This document shows, in pieces, positions 9,392-19,725 of a stretch of DNA of 64,000 nucleotides (its first letter is position 1; each line of letters starts with the position of its first letter). The notes beneath the pieces are model-generated. The model was given only the letters and a program-made list of their open reading frames with translations, was not told the DNA's origin and searched no databases. The stretch lies in contig NZ_MPSB01000003.1 of assembly GCF_001981525.1 (NCBI RefSeq), positions 62,001 through 126,000 of the forward strand. The letters run 5' to 3'. This DNA is from Sphingomonas jeddahensis. Lineage in GTDB: Bacteria > Pseudomonadota > Alphaproteobacteria > Sphingomonadales > Sphingomonadaceae. The position numbers and the translations under genes are program-made.

Positions 9392-10342
9392 ATGGACGAG
9401 AATGAGATCAAGCAGGCCGTCGCGGCCGTCGCCGGCGCGCGCGCCACGGTGCGGATCGAGGGCGATCGCGCCGGCGTGGTGCTCGACGCCACCGGGCTCG
9501 ACGCCAAGGCCCGCGACGCGATGGAGGCGGCGGTGCGCATGGCCGCCGGACCGGGGGCACGCGTGGTGGTGACGGCGGAACGCGCCAACCGCCGGCTGAT
9601 CGCGGTGGCGAGCGGGAAGGGCGGGGTCGGCAAATCGACGCTGGCCGCCAACCTCGCCATCGCGCTCAGTCATGAAGGGCGGCGCGTCGGACTGGTCGAT
9701 GCCGATATCTACGGCCCGTCGCAGCCGCGGCTGATGGCCGCCGAGGGCCAGCGCCCGCAGGCCAAGGACAAGGTGCTGATTCCCGTGCCGACGCCTTATG
9801 GCGTGCCGATGCTGTCGATGGGCCAACTGATCGAGCCCGGCAAGGCGATCGCCTGGCGCGGGCCGATGGCGGCGGGCGCGCTGGGGCAGTTGGTAGAGGC
9901 CGATTGGGGCGCGGCGGATACGTTGGTGCTCGATCTGCCGCCCGGCACCGGCGACGTCCAGCTCACCATGATCCAGAAATATCGGCCGGCCGGCGCGGTG
10001 ATCGTCTCCACGCCGCAGGATCTGGCGCTGATCGATGCCACCCGCGCGATCGATTTGTTCAACAAGGCCGGGATCCCGATCATCGGCCTTGTGGAGAACA
10101 TGGCCGGCTATGCCTGCCCGCATTGCGGCGAAGTCTCCGATCCCTTCGGTCAGGGCGGCGCGGAGGCGGCTGCGCGCGATCTCGGCGTGCCGTTCCTCGG
10201 CCGCGTGCCGCTGGCGATCGACATCCGTACGGCGTCCGACGCGGGCGTGCCCCCGGCGACTGATCCCGCAGACACCGTCTTCCGCCCGCTTGCCCGGGCG
10301 GTTGCTGGCTGGCTGGAAACCGGCGGGGCGGGTGCGCGTTAG
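9392..10342 (+). CDS. mrp: Mrp/ApbC-type iron-sulfur carrier ATPase
   Basis: Mrp proteins are cytoplasmic P-loop ATPases that bind and transfer [4Fe-4S] clusters. From the ATG at 9392 the product is 316 residues. It has a short N-terminal region, the deviant Walker A SGKGGVGKST (74-83), switch motif DLPPGTGD, and the cluster-binding pair C242-P-H-C245 in YACPHCGEVSD. An in-frame ATG at 9344 would add 16 residues unlike the family and extend toward hflK, so I chose 9392. Complex I, encoded further along this window, is one plausible client. Confidence 0.92.
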   Translation: MDENEIKQAVAAVAGARATVRIEGDRAGVVLDATGLDAKARDAMEAAVRMAAGPGARVVVTAERANRRLIAVASGKGGVGKSTLAANLAIALSHEGRRVGLVDADIYGPSQPRLMAAEGQRPQAKDKVLIPVPTPYGVPMLSMGQLIEPGKAIAWRGPMAAGALGQLVEADWGAADTLVLDLPPGTGDVQLTMIQKYRPAGAVIVSTPQDLALIDATRAIDLFNKAGIPIIGLVENMAGYACPHCGEVSDPFGQGGAEAAARDLGVPFLGRVPLAIDIRTASDAGVPPATDPADTVFRPLARAVAGWLETGGAGAR

Positions 10343-10411
10343 TCAGATACCGGTCGTGCCGCATGCATCTTGGCGGCGGCACGAGCGGACCATCGTCGAA
10401 AGGCCCCTCCC

Positions 10412-10861
10412 ATGCCGCTGACCGCCGACGCCGACATCAAGGCGCTGCTCGAGGAAACCCGCACCATCGCGTTGGTCGGCGCTTCCGACCGACCCGATCG
10501 GCCCAGCTATGGCGTGATGAAGCGGCTGCAGGACCACGGCTATCGCGTGATCCCCGTCAACCCGCAGATCACGGGCGAGCACGTCCACGGCGAATATGTC
10601 TTCCGCGAGTTGTCGCAGATTGGCGAGCCGATCGACATGGTCGACATCTTCCGCCGCTCCGAAGCGGCTGGCGACGCGGTGGACGAGGCGATCGCGGCCG
10701 GCGCGAAGTCGGTTTGGCTGCAACTGGGCGTGATAAACCAGCAAGCCGCCGCCCGCGCCGAAGCCGCTGGCCTGAAGGTGGTGATGGACCGCTGTCCCGC
10801 GATCGACATCCCCCGGCTAGGCGTCGCGCGGATCGAGAAGCAGCAGTCGCCGCTTCAATAA
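10412..10861 (+). CDS. CoA-binding Rossmann protein (YccU-like)
   Basis: The product is 149 residues from the ATG at 10412 (MPLTADADIKALLEETRTIA). It is a single CoA_binding domain with the nucleotide loop ALVGASDRPDRPSYGVM and the later segment VNPQITGEHVHGEYVF. Stand-alone members like this are widespread, and their biological role is not established. A longer in-frame start at 10370 would add 14 basic residues outside the domain. The gene is 69 bases downstream of mrp on the same strand. Confidence 0.88.
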   Translation: MPLTADADIKALLEETRTIALVGASDRPDRPSYGVMKRLQDHGYRVIPVNPQITGEHVHGEYVFRELSQIGEPIDMVDIFRRSEAAGDAVDEAIAAGAKSVWLQLGVINQQAAARAEAAGLKVVMDRCPAIDIPRLGVARIEKQQSPLQ

Positions 10862-10862
10862 G

Positions 10863-10954
10863 CGTCATGCTGAACTCGTTTCAGCATCCACCGCGCCCCA
10901 AGCCGTGGCCTGAGGGGCCGAGGCGTGAACCCTGAAATAAGTTCAGAGTGACGG
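10863..10954. repeat. Family C inverted repeat
   Basis: Arms at 10863-10890 (GTCATGCTGAACTCGTTTCA) and 10928-10954 (CCTGAAATAAGTTCAGAGTG) face each other. A single-armed relative is at 43396-43442. Confidence 0.75.
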
Positions 10955-10974
10955 GTTAGAGAGGCGCCACCCAT

Positions 10975-10996
10975 ATCCTCCCCGTGCGGGGAGGAT
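10975..10996. repeat. Family E mini-hairpin
   Basis: A perfect 10-base inverted repeat, ATCCTCCCCG and CGGGGAGGAT, is separated by TG. It shares its core with the element between glnB and glnA. Confidence 0.7.
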
Positions 10997-11064
10997 AAAC
11001 GCCCCAAATCCTGTCCTACACCATGCCTTTCATGGCATCGCTCACCCCCATGATCGCGCGCCCA

Positions 11065-11112
11065 CGAATGTTGAGAGATACCTCGCCAGCGCCTCAACTT
11101 TCTCAACATTCG
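11065..11112. promoter_or_regulatory. 12-base perfect inverted repeat upstream of the MATE exporter
   Basis: CGAATGTTGAGA (11065-11076) and TCTCAACATTCG (11101-11112) are exact reverse complements 24 bases apart. A third copy of the half motif, CTCAAC, lies inside at 11093-11098. A second inverted repeat, GTGGACA/TGTCCAC (11121-11127 and 11140-11146), follows. The position 105-152 bases before the exporter start fits an operator for a drug-responsive repressor, but an RNA hairpin is equally possible. Confidence 0.5.
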
Positions 11113-11216
11113 CGCCAACAGTGGACACGAAATCCCGCTTGTCCACCCGCCCCGCGTGCCGCATGGACGAACGGTGACCGGAACGAAGCCGGCGCAAAGG
11201 GGTAGGAGGGGGCGAC

Positions 11217-12680
11217 ATGGAAGAACCGATCGCCCACGCGCCTGCCCGATCCGGCCAGCGCGATCTCACCACCGGCCCCATCGGCTCCGCTTTGCTGATG
11301 TTCGCGCTGCCGACCTTGGCCTCCAACGTCCTGCAATCGCTCAACACCTCGATCAATGCGATCTGGGTTGGCCGCTTCCTCGGCGAAGGCGCGCTGGCGG
11401 CAACGTCCAACGCGCATATCATCATGTTCCTGATGTTCGGCGCGGTGTTCGGGTTCGGCATGGCGGCGACGATCATCGTCGGCCAGAGCTGGGGCCGGCG
11501 TGACGTGGATGCGGCGAGGCGCGCGTTCGGATCGGCGATCGGGCTGGTGCTGGTCGGGTCGGTGATCGTGGGCGTGCTCGGCTGGATCTTCGCGCCGCAG
11601 ATCCTCGTCGCCCTGGCCACGCCGCCCGACGCATTCACGCCCGCCGTCGACTATCTGCGGGTGATCTTCCTGTCGCTGCCGCCGTCGATGCTGCTCGTCC
11701 TCATGTTCATGGGGCTGCGCGGCACTGGCGACTCGGTCACGCCCTTGTGGTTCATGGGGCTGGCGGTGCTGGTGGATGCGGGCATGAACCCGGTGCTGAT
11801 CCTCGGTTTGGGTCCGTTCCCGGCTATGGGCATCGGCGGATCGGCCGCCGCGACCCTGCTCGCGAACATCGTCGCGCTCGCGGCACTGGCTGCGTGGATC
11901 GCGTGGCGCGATCTGCCGCTGCGGCTGAAGGGCGCGGAATGGCGCTACATCCTGCCCGAGCCGGCGCTGGTCCGCACGATCCTGGGCAAGGGGCTGCCGA
12001 TCGGCGCGCAGATGCTGGTACTGTCCACCTCCGCGCTGGCGATGGTCGGCCTGGTCAACCGCAACGGCATCGATACGGTGGCAGCCTACGGCATCGTCCA
12101 GCAGCTCTGGGGCTACGTACAGATGCCGGCCATGGCGGTCGGCGCGGCGGTGTCGGCCATGGCCGCGCAGAACATCGGCGCCGGTCGCTGGGATCGCGTC
12201 ACCCGGATCACGCGCGCGGGGCTGTTCTACAATGTGGCGATCACCGGTGTCGTCGTGGCGCTGGTGCTGGTGTTCGACCGCGCGATCATCGGCCTGTTCA
12301 TTCCGGGCGGCAGCCCCGCGCTGCCGATCGCGGAGAACATCAACCTGCTCGCCACCTGGGGCTTCATCCTGTTCGGCGGCACCATGGTGCTGTTCGGCGT
12401 GGTACGCGCCAATGGTGCGGTCTGGGGTCCGCTCGCGATCCTGACGATCGCCATGTTCCCGGTGCGGCTGGGCGTCGCCTATGCCTTGCTGCCAATGCTC
12501 GGCGCAGATGCACTCTGGTGGAGCTTCCCAGTCGGATCGGCCGCAAACGTTGCGCTGGCGGCGCTTTACTACCGCTACGGCAAATGGCGCGAGGGCGGTC
12601 TGCTAGTGCCCGAGGAGCATTGCGACGAGCGCAGCCATGCCGATATCGAGCCAGCAGGCGGGTTGAAGCCGGCGGCCTGA
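11217..12680 (+). CDS. MATE family efflux transporter
   Basis: This inner-membrane antiporter is of the multidrug and toxin extrusion family, which exports cationic drugs or metabolites using Na+ or H+ gradients. The 487-residue product has about 12 hydrophobic segments in two halves. It opens with the typical TTGPIGSALLMFALPTLASN and contains VGQSWGRRDVDAARRAFG after the second helix pair. A strong ribosome-binding site AGGAGG (11204-11209) fixes the ATG at 11217. It appears monocistronic and follows the inverted repeats at 11065-11146. The substrate cannot be told from sequence. Confidence 0.93.
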   Translation: MEEPIAHAPARSGQRDLTTGPIGSALLMFALPTLASNVLQSLNTSINAIWVGRFLGEGALAATSNAHIIMFLMFGAVFGFGMAATIIVGQSWGRRDVDAARRAFGSAIGLVLVGSVIVGVLGWIFAPQILVALATPPDAFTPAVDYLRVIFLSLPPSMLLVLMFMGLRGTGDSVTPLWFMGLAVLVDAGMNPVLILGLGPFPAMGIGGSAAATLLANIVALAALAAWIAWRDLPLRLKGAEWRYILPEPALVRTILGKGLPIGAQMLVLSTSALAMVGLVNRNGIDTVAAYGIVQQLWGYVQMPAMAVGAAVSAMAAQNIGAGRWDRVTRITRAGLFYNVAITGVVVALVLVFDRAIIGLFIPGGSPALPIAENINLLATWGFILFGGTMVLFGVVRANGAVWGPLAILTIAMFPVRLGVAYALLPMLGADALWWSFPVGSAANVALAALYYRYGKWREGGLLVPEEHCDERSHADIEPAGGLKPAA

Positions 12681-12684
12681 GCTA

Positions 12685-12733
12685 CGTTCGTCCCGAGCGA
12701 AATCGAAGTACAAGACTTTCTCGGGAGGAACGG
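12685..12733. repeat. Family B inverted repeat
   Basis: CGTTCGTCCCGAGCGAAATCGAAG (12685-12708) faces CTTTCTCGGGAGGAACGG (12716-12733). A relative lies between astA and astB (19627-19707). It sits between two convergent genes and may serve as a shared transcript end. Confidence 0.7.
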
Positions 12734-12739
12734 TGGTCG

Positions 12740-13627
12740 TCAGGCGTTGTTGCGCGGCACCATCACCCGGATGATCCCCGCTGCGATCTTGGCCCGCACC
12801 GGCGTATGCGCCAGCACCTCTCCGTCGATCGAGATGGGCAGGCGCGGCTCGGTATCGATCTTCAAATCGTGACCGGTGAAGGAGATCGTGTCCTGGTGTC
12901 GCGCTGCCAGACCAAAGAAATTGGAAAACCAGTTCTTCAGCAGCCGACGCCGGTAATGGCCAGTGACTGCCTGCACCACGATCTGCCCGGAATCGACGGC
13001 CGCCTCATCTACCAGCCACGTGCCGCCATGATAGGGGCCGTTGGATATCCGCACCTCCACCACCCGCAGACGCCGCTCTTCCTTGCCGTCATCGACGATC
13101 AGGACAAAGGGGGCGAATTTCGCATATTGAACCCCCGCCCAGCCAAGATAGCCGACGCGGCCGAACACCTTCTTGAGGTTGTGCGGCACCGTCTCAGCGA
13201 TTTGCGGTGAGAGGCCCATGGCGGCGCAATTGGCGAAATAATCGCCGTCGATCATGCCGAGGTCGATGCGCTTGGGCACGCCAGTCGCGAGCACGTCGAT
13301 CGCTCCGTCCAGATCGAGCGGCAAACCGAGTGTCCGAGCAAAGCTGTTGGCGGTGCCGAGCGGCAGCACGCCCAAGATCACGTCATGCCCGACCAGCAGA
13401 TCGACCAGCCCGCTCACCGTACCGTCGCCGCCGCCTAGGATGACGAGGTCCGGCTTCTTCGCCAGCGCCCGCTTCACCGTGCGTTCGAGATGTTCCGGCT
13501 TTTCCACCGCATGCGCATCGACCGGAAAGGGCAGCGTCTCCAGCCGCTTGCACGCGCGGCGGAACAGCTTTTGCCCCTTGCGCGACTTGGCGTTGACAAT
13601 CAGCGCGGCGGACTTGATCTCGCTCAT
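12740..13627 (-). CDS. Diacylglycerol/sphingosine kinase-like lipid kinase
   Basis: The 295-residue product has the DAGK catalytic domain, with ATP-binding motif GGGDGT in LVILGGGDGTVSGLVD and the segment LPLGTANSFARTLGLP. A C-terminal beta-rich domain includes ISNGPYHGGTW and DGEVLAHTPV. Enzymes of this fold phosphorylate diacylglycerol, sphingoid bases or related lipids (YegS/BmrU type). In a sphingolipid-containing sphingomonad a sphingoid substrate is possible, but that is inference. I start at ATG 13627 (MSEIKSAALIVNAKSRKG); an upstream in-frame ATG would add 49 unrelated residues and run into divergent hemB. Confidence 0.88.
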   Translation of the reverse strand: MSEIKSAALIVNAKSRKGQKLFRRACKRLETLPFPVDAHAVEKPEHLERTVKRALAKKPDLVILGGGDGTVSGLVDLLVGHDVILGVLPLGTANSFARTLGLPLDLDGAIDVLATGVPKRIDLGMIDGDYFANCAAMGLSPQIAETVPHNLKKVFGRVGYLGWAGVQYAKFAPFVLIVDDGKEERRLRVVEVRISNGPYHGGTWLVDEAAVDSGQIVVQAVTGHYRRRLLKNWFSNFFGLAARHQDTISFTGHDLKIDTEPRLPISIDGEVLAHTPVRAKIAAGIIRVMVPRNNA

Positions 13628-13666
13628 GAGGCCCGCAACGCACGAGACGCGGTTTCGCCCCCGTAA

Positions 13667-15216
<1,550 letters not shown>

Positions 15217-15230
15217 CTTCAGTCAACCAC

Positions 15231-15330
15231 CGTCATGCGGGGCTTGTCTCGGCATCCACCCACCCGCAATTCCGCCGGCTCGAAGGTACGCAGCCCCGTG
15301 GATCTCGGCACGGCGCCGGGATGGCGAGGG
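15231..15330. repeat. Family D-like repeat between the two GNAT genes
   Basis: CGTCATGCGGGGCTTGTCTC (15231-15250) starts a diverged family D element. The right part near 15298-15330 is only loosely complementary. Confidence 0.55.
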
Positions 15331-15366
15331 TTATGGCTCCTCGCTGTTGAATATAGGCAAACCGAG

Positions 15367-15900
15367 ATGATCGAGACCGACCGCCTCATCCTGCGCCGCT
15401 GGCGTGTCGATGATGTCGCTCCCTTCCATGCGATGGGCCAAGACGCCGAGGTCATGCGCTACCTCGGCCCGCCGATGGACGAGGCATCTTGCGAGGCAAC
15501 CGTCGAGCGGATGAACGCCCTTGCCGACGCGACCGGCGATTGCTTCTGGGCGGTCGAGCGGCGCGAGGGCGGCGCGTTCCTTGGCTTTTGCGGCATCAAG
15601 GCTGGCCCGCCCGGAACCCCAATCGAGGACCTGCCGGAAATCGGCTGGCGGCTCGCGCGTGCGGCATGGGGCGGCGGCTATGCGCGCGAGGCGGCCGCAG
15701 CATGCCTCGCCCGTGCGTGGCAGCGCGGCACCGAGCGCGTCCACGCCATCACCGTGCCCGCTAACGAACGCAGCTGGGGGCTGATGATCCGCCTCGGCAT
15801 GACGCGCGTGGAGGGCGGGGACTTCGACCATCCCGTGCTGGAGCCGGGCGACCGGCTGCGCCGCCACCTGCGCTATTCGATTGATCGCCCCACCGCGTGA
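15367..15900 (+). CDS. GNAT family N-acetyltransferase (paralogue of the upstream GNAT)
   Basis: The 177-residue product starts at ATG 15367 with IETDRLILRRWRVDD. It carries FCGIKAGPPGTPIEDLPEIGW and AWGGGYAREAAAACLARAW, nearly matching the neighbouring acetyltransferase in the acetyl-CoA-binding region. An earlier in-frame ATG at 15235 lies inside the family D repeat and would add 44 residues encoded by that repeat, so I rejected it. Its TGA overlaps the next gene's GTG. The substrate is unknown. Confidence 0.9.
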   Translation: MIETDRLILRRWRVDDVAPFHAMGQDAEVMRYLGPPMDEASCEATVERMNALADATGDCFWAVERREGGAFLGFCGIKAGPPGTPIEDLPEIGWRLARAAWGGGYAREAAAACLARAWQRGTERVHAITVPANERSWGLMIRLGMTRVEGGDFDHPVLEPGDRLRRHLRYSIDRPTA

Positions 15901-18071
15901 CTGTTCGCGCCGACCGATCCCTCTTCGTGCTGACGATCCTCACCGGATCGTTCCTGCTGTTCCTCGTCCAGCCGATGGTGGCGCGTATCGCGCTGCCGCG
16001 GCTCGGCGGCGCGCCGGCAGTGTGGAACTCCGCCATGCTGGTGTACCAGGCGCTGCTGCTCGCCGGCTATGGCTATGCCCATGCGCTCGGTGGGCTGCGG
16101 GTGCGCATTCAGGCGAGCGTACATCTCGTCGTGCTTGCACTTGCCGCCCTGTGGCTGCCCATTGGTGTGCTCGGATGGCCCTTGCCCGAAGGTACTGCGC
16201 CCGAACTGTGGGTGCCTTGGCTCTTTGCCGCCTCCATCGGCCCGCTATTCGTTGCCGTTTCCGCGCAAGCGCCGCTGATCCAGCGCTGGTTCGCCGCCGC
16301 CCGGCCTGATCAGGATCCGTACCGGCTCTACGCCGCGTCGAACCTCGGCAGCTTCGCCGGCCTGCTCGCCTATCCCCTCCTTGTTGAGCCGTTGCTGCCC
16401 GTCGATGGCCAGCGCTGGCTGTGGAGCGCCGGCTATATCCTGCTCGTCGCGCTGGTCACCGCCATTGCCTGGCACTTGCCGCGTAGCAGCGGGCAGGCAG
16501 TCGCCTTGAGCGGTGCCGGCGAGCGGCCGGGGTGGCGGCGCGTGGCGCTGTGGATCGCACTCGCCTTCGTGCCCTCCGGGCTGATGCTGGCCACGTCGAC
16601 TTATATCACCACCGATATCGTCGCCATGCCGCTGCTGTGGGTTATCCCGCTGGGTCTTTATCTCCTCAGTTTCTCGATCGCCTTTGCCGATCGGCGCGCG
16701 CCGGCCGACTTCATTACCCGCATCGCTCCGATCACGATCGTCCTTTTCGGCGGCCTGATGATCGGCGGCTCGCACCTTCAGCCGATGTTTGGCTTGCTGC
16801 TCGCGCTGACGTTGCTGTTCATGGTGTGCGTGGCGCTGCACACGGCCATGTATCGCCTTCGGCCCGCGCCCGAACGGCTCACCGGCTTCTATCTCGCCAT
16901 GTCGATCGGCGGAGCGCTGGGCGGGCTGTTCGCCGGCCTGATCGCGCCGGGGTTGTTCGACTGGACCTGGGAATATCCGCTGCTGATCCTTGCCGCCGGT
17001 GCGCTGGTGCCGCAGATGTTCCTGGTCCAGCCACTCCGCGTCTTGTGGTGGAAGGGCGGCGGAGTGCCGGCGCTCGCCGCGATCGCCGGCGCGCTCGGCC
17101 TGTTGCTGGTGCTTCGCCAGTGGGGTCCGGCGGCATGGTTCGGCGAGCAGCAGGCCGGGATCGTCTTCGCCGTTGTCGCGGTGACGGGGCTCGCCTCGAT
17201 CGGCGTGCGGCACGCTTATGTGCTGGTGCTCGCCGTCTCCTTGTTGCTGTTCGGCGGGATCGGCGCGCTCAAGGATACGATTGCCGGCGACGTGCGCACG
17301 CGCAGCTATTTCGGCGTCTATGGCGTCACCGAAGCGCATGATCGCCGCACCCTGACGCATGGCACCACGCTGCACGGCATCCAATTGCTCGGCTCCCCCG
17401 AGCGCGAGCAACAGCCGACAACCTATTACGTGCCCTCGTCAGGCGTCGGCCGCGCGATGACGCTGGCACCCTCGCTCTACGGACTGGAGAGCCGCATCGG
17501 CGTGGTCGGGCTGGGAACGGGCACGCTCGCCTGCTACGCTTGGCCGACGCAGCATTGGACGTTTTTCGAGATCGATCCGGTGGTCGCCGATTTGGCGCGC
17601 CAGCGTTTCTCCTTCCTGCGCACCTGCGCACCCGAGGCGCGGATCAAGATCGGCGACGCGCGCCTGTCGATCGCCGCGGCCAAGCCGAATTCCTTCGATT
17701 TGCTCGCGCTCGACGCTTTCTCATCAGACGCGGTGCCGATCCACATGCTGACGCGCGAGGCCTTCGCCGATTACGCGCGCGCCTTGCAGCCAAGCGGCCT
17801 GCTGCTGGTGCATATCTCGAACCGCTACATGGATCTGACACCCGTCGTATCGGCTGCCGCGCAGGCGGGGGGATGGCACGCGATCGAGTTGCTCGACGAT
17901 CCGGCTGACGAGGAAGGATCGCTGTCGCACTGGGTAGCGCTGTCGCGCGATCCACGGGCGCTGGGCCGCTTGGAGCGAACGGGCACCGGCTGGGTCGCGA
18001 TGAAGCGCCATCCGGCGTCCAGCGGCTGGACCGACGATTATGCGTCGATCCTGCCGCTGCTTCATCCCTGA
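15897..18071 (+). CDS. Membrane-fused spermidine synthase-like protein
   Basis: The 724-residue product combines about 10-12 membrane segments (residues 1 to about 470) with a C-terminal Rossmann domain like spermidine synthase. That domain has GVVGLGTGTLACYA (SAM-type nucleotide loop), FFEIDPVVADLARQRF (acidic ribose-binding residue) and LLALDAFSSDAVPIHML. Such fusions are common in proteobacteria and annotated as fused MFS/spermidine synthase. Aminopropyl transfer has not been shown for most, so the reaction is uncertain. GTG 15897 overlaps the preceding stop (GTGA), which links it to the GNAT genes. Confidence 0.85.
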   Translation: MTVRADRSLFVLTILTGSFLLFLVQPMVARIALPRLGGAPAVWNSAMLVYQALLLAGYGYAHALGGLRVRIQASVHLVVLALAALWLPIGVLGWPLPEGTAPELWVPWLFAASIGPLFVAVSAQAPLIQRWFAAARPDQDPYRLYAASNLGSFAGLLAYPLLVEPLLPVDGQRWLWSAGYILLVALVTAIAWHLPRSSGQAVALSGAGERPGWRRVALWIALAFVPSGLMLATSTYITTDIVAMPLLWVIPLGLYLLSFSIAFADRRAPADFITRIAPITIVLFGGLMIGGSHLQPMFGLLLALTLLFMVCVALHTAMYRLRPAPERLTGFYLAMSIGGALGGLFAGLIAPGLFDWTWEYPLLILAAGALVPQMFLVQPLRVLWWKGGGVPALAAIAGALGLLLVLRQWGPAAWFGEQQAGIVFAVVAVTGLASIGVRHAYVLVLAVSLLLFGGIGALKDTIAGDVRTRSYFGVYGVTEAHDRRTLTHGTTLHGIQLLGSPEREQQPTTYYVPSSGVGRAMTLAPSLYGLESRIGVVGLGTGTLACYAWPTQHWTFFEIDPVVADLARQRFSFLRTCAPEARIKIGDARLSIAAAKPNSFDLLALDAFSSDAVPIHMLTREAFADYARALQPSGLLLVHISNRYMDLTPVVSAAAQAGGWHAIELLDDPADEEGSLSHWVALSRDPRALGRLERTGTGWVAMKRHPASSGWTDDYASILPLLHP

Positions 18072-18075
18072 GCGG

Positions 18076-18291
18076 TTATTCGCTGTTGCGCTCGACCGAT
18101 TCGAGGATGCGCCCGCCGGCCATGAACACCGCAATCGGGCAGACCGCGAACAGCAGCCAGCCGCCGACTCCCGGATAGTCGCGCAGGTAATGTACCCCGC
18201 GCTCGGTGGCGCCCAGGCCGAGGCCGTAGATCACCATGAACGCTTCGAACTTCGTCTTGATCGTGAACAGGCGAGCGATGCGGGCAAACAT
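18076..18291 (-). CDS. Small membrane protein of unknown function (71 aa)
   Basis: I do not recognise this protein. It begins MFARIARLFTIKTKFEAFMV and has one clear hydrophobic span (GGWLLFAVCPIAVFMAGG, about residues 43-60), with a possible weaker one around IYGLGLGA. The end is charged (RILESVERNSE). It is convergent with the spermidine synthase-like gene and ends 4 bases after that stop. Codon use looks like its neighbours, which supports a real gene. Confidence 0.7.
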   Translation of the reverse strand: MFARIARLFTIKTKFEAFMVIYGLGLGATERGVHYLRDYPGVGGWLLFAVCPIAVFMAGGRILESVERNSE

Positions 18292-18356
18292 GCCCAGCCC
18301 TCAGCAACAAGCGGGCCAACCCCGGATTTCTGCGCCTTTCCCCTTGCCCGACTTGG

Positions 18357-19610
18357 TTAAGTGTCAATTAACCCGACAAGGTCGAGGCTTTCGAGCAGCG
18401 CGCAGCGCGCTTCGCTCACATGCCGGACCAGCGCCGGATCGCCGATCGCCTCGGCGTGGATCGCCTCCGGCCAGTGCGCCTCGATTACCGTAGCGATCCG
18501 GTCGAGCTTGGTCTCGTCCACGAGGAAGCGCAAGTCGACCAACGCCGGGTCGCACGCGATGCGCAGCCGCAGGCACGCCGGCCCGCCGCCGTTCGCCATC
18601 GACTCGCGCACATCGACCACCTCCACCGCCCGGATCGGCCCATTGCTGGCAAGGTGATCTTGCAGCCAGCCCCACACCGCCGCATTCTCCCGCGCCTCGG
18701 CCGGCACGATCAGCGTCTGCTCGCCCGAGCCAGCGGTGACGAGCTGCGCGTTGAACAGATAGGATTGGATCGCATCGGCCAGGCTGACCCGATCCGCCGG
18801 CACTTCGACGATCTCCACCTCCGGCATCAGCCGCCGCAGGTCGGCGTAGAAGGCGTCCCGCCCGGAAAACGCCTGTTCATGCGCAAAAAGCGTGCGTTCA
18901 TTGGCGACCGCGACCACGTCATTGTGGAAGGCCCCAGCCGCGATCGCCTCGGCTGATTGCTCGACGAACAGCACTCGCGCGGGATCCAGCCGATGCGCCC
19001 GCGCGACCGCTTCCGACGCCTCGCGATGCTGGCGCGCGGGGAAGGGACCGCCGCGCTCGCCATAGACGAACACCTCGACGCCGGGCGTGCCATGCCCGGC
19101 GCACAGCCGCATGTGATTGGCCGCACCCTCATCACCGAACGGGGCGGGGACGGGCGCATGCACCGCGAAATGATCATCGGCAAAGGCGAGGCGCAGCTGC
19201 GCCAGCGTCGCAGGCCATTCATGGCTGCGATGCGGCATGGTGACGAGGTTGGCGACGGTCATATGGCAGCGTCCATCCGCCGTGTCCGGCGCCGGCGAGA
19301 CAGTGGCCGCGTTGGCCGCCCACATCGACGACGCTGAAAAGGCCCGTGCTTTCAGATGCACCGCCGCGTTCGCATAATCGGTGTGGAGCGTGGTGAGCCA
19401 GCGATGGTCGGGTCGTGGATGCGGCAGCAGGATGCCCTGCGTCAGCCCCAAAGCGAGATTGGCGCGCATCTTCGCAATGCCTTGCAGCGCGGCGGCACGC
19501 GGATGCGCGGTGGCCCCTGCGTTGCGCGTCGCCGCGAGATTGCCGGGGCTGAGGCCCGCATAATTATGGCTCGGCCCGACGATGCCGTCGAAGTTGATCT
19601 CGCGGATCAT
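18357..19610 (-). CDS. astB: N-succinylarginine dihydrolase
   Basis: AstB is the second enzyme of the arginine succinyltransferase pathway. It converts N2-succinylarginine to N2-succinylornithine with release of ammonia and CO2. The 417-residue product starts at ATG 19610 with MIREINFDGIVGPSHNYAGL. The fold's catalytic residues are recognisable: Glu in FGDEGAANHMRL, His in GAFHNDVVAVAN and Cys in NGGGPACLRLRI. Extending to an upstream in-frame ATG would translate through the family B repeat, so I rejected it. It is the last gene of the minus-strand unit hydrolase-astA-astB, with a 115-base gap after astA. Confidence 0.95.
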   Translation of the reverse strand: MIREINFDGIVGPSHNYAGLSPGNLAATRNAGATAHPRAAALQGIAKMRANLALGLTQGILLPHPRPDHRWLTTLHTDYANAAVHLKARAFSASSMWAANAATVSPAPDTADGRCHMTVANLVTMPHRSHEWPATLAQLRLAFADDHFAVHAPVPAPFGDEGAANHMRLCAGHGTPGVEVFVYGERGGPFPARQHREASEAVARAHRLDPARVLFVEQSAEAIAAGAFHNDVVAVANERTLFAHEQAFSGRDAFYADLRRLMPEVEIVEVPADRVSLADAIQSYLFNAQLVTAGSGEQTLIVPAEARENAAVWGWLQDHLASNGPIRAVEVVDVRESMANGGGPACLRLRIACDPALVDLRFLVDETKLDRIATVIEAHWPEAIHAEAIGDPALVRHVSEARCALLESLDLVGLIDT

Positions 19611-19626
19611 GCACCAGCCCCCACCA

Positions 19627-19707
19627 TTCGTCCCGAGCGAAGTCGAGGGACATGCCACAAGAAAAATCGCCTGAAACCCGTGCCTCGACGGCGCTCGGCA
19701 GGAACGG
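19627..19707. repeat. Family B inverted repeat inside the ast unit
   Basis: TTCGTCCCGAGCGAAGTCGA (from 19628) faces a right arm at 19682-19707 carrying TCGACGGCGCTCGGCAGGAA. It separates astA and astB. Confidence 0.75.
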
Positions 19708-19725
19708 GTAGGGCGCTGAACTTCG

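Larger units (their letters stand above)
10862..11216. other. Non-coding interval before the MATE gene: repeats and inverted repeats
   Basis: This 355-base stretch has no supported gene. It holds a family C element (10863-10954), a short family E hairpin (10975-10996), and two inverted repeats just upstream of the MATE gene (11065-11112 and 11121-11146). Confidence 0.7.

Noticed and set aside
11747..13210. A 487-codon plus-strand frame in another phase of the MATE gene
   Set aside because: It overlaps MATE out of frame and then runs antisense through the lipid kinase gene; the protein is Arg/Gly/His-rich without structure.
15235..15366. Longer start for the second GNAT
   Set aside because: The added 44 residues are encoded by the family D-like repeat and do not resemble a GNAT N-terminus.
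16245..17411. A 388-codon minus-strand frame opposite the spermidine synthase-like gene
   Set aside because: Shadow frame with no domain signature and no promoter or ribosome-binding site.
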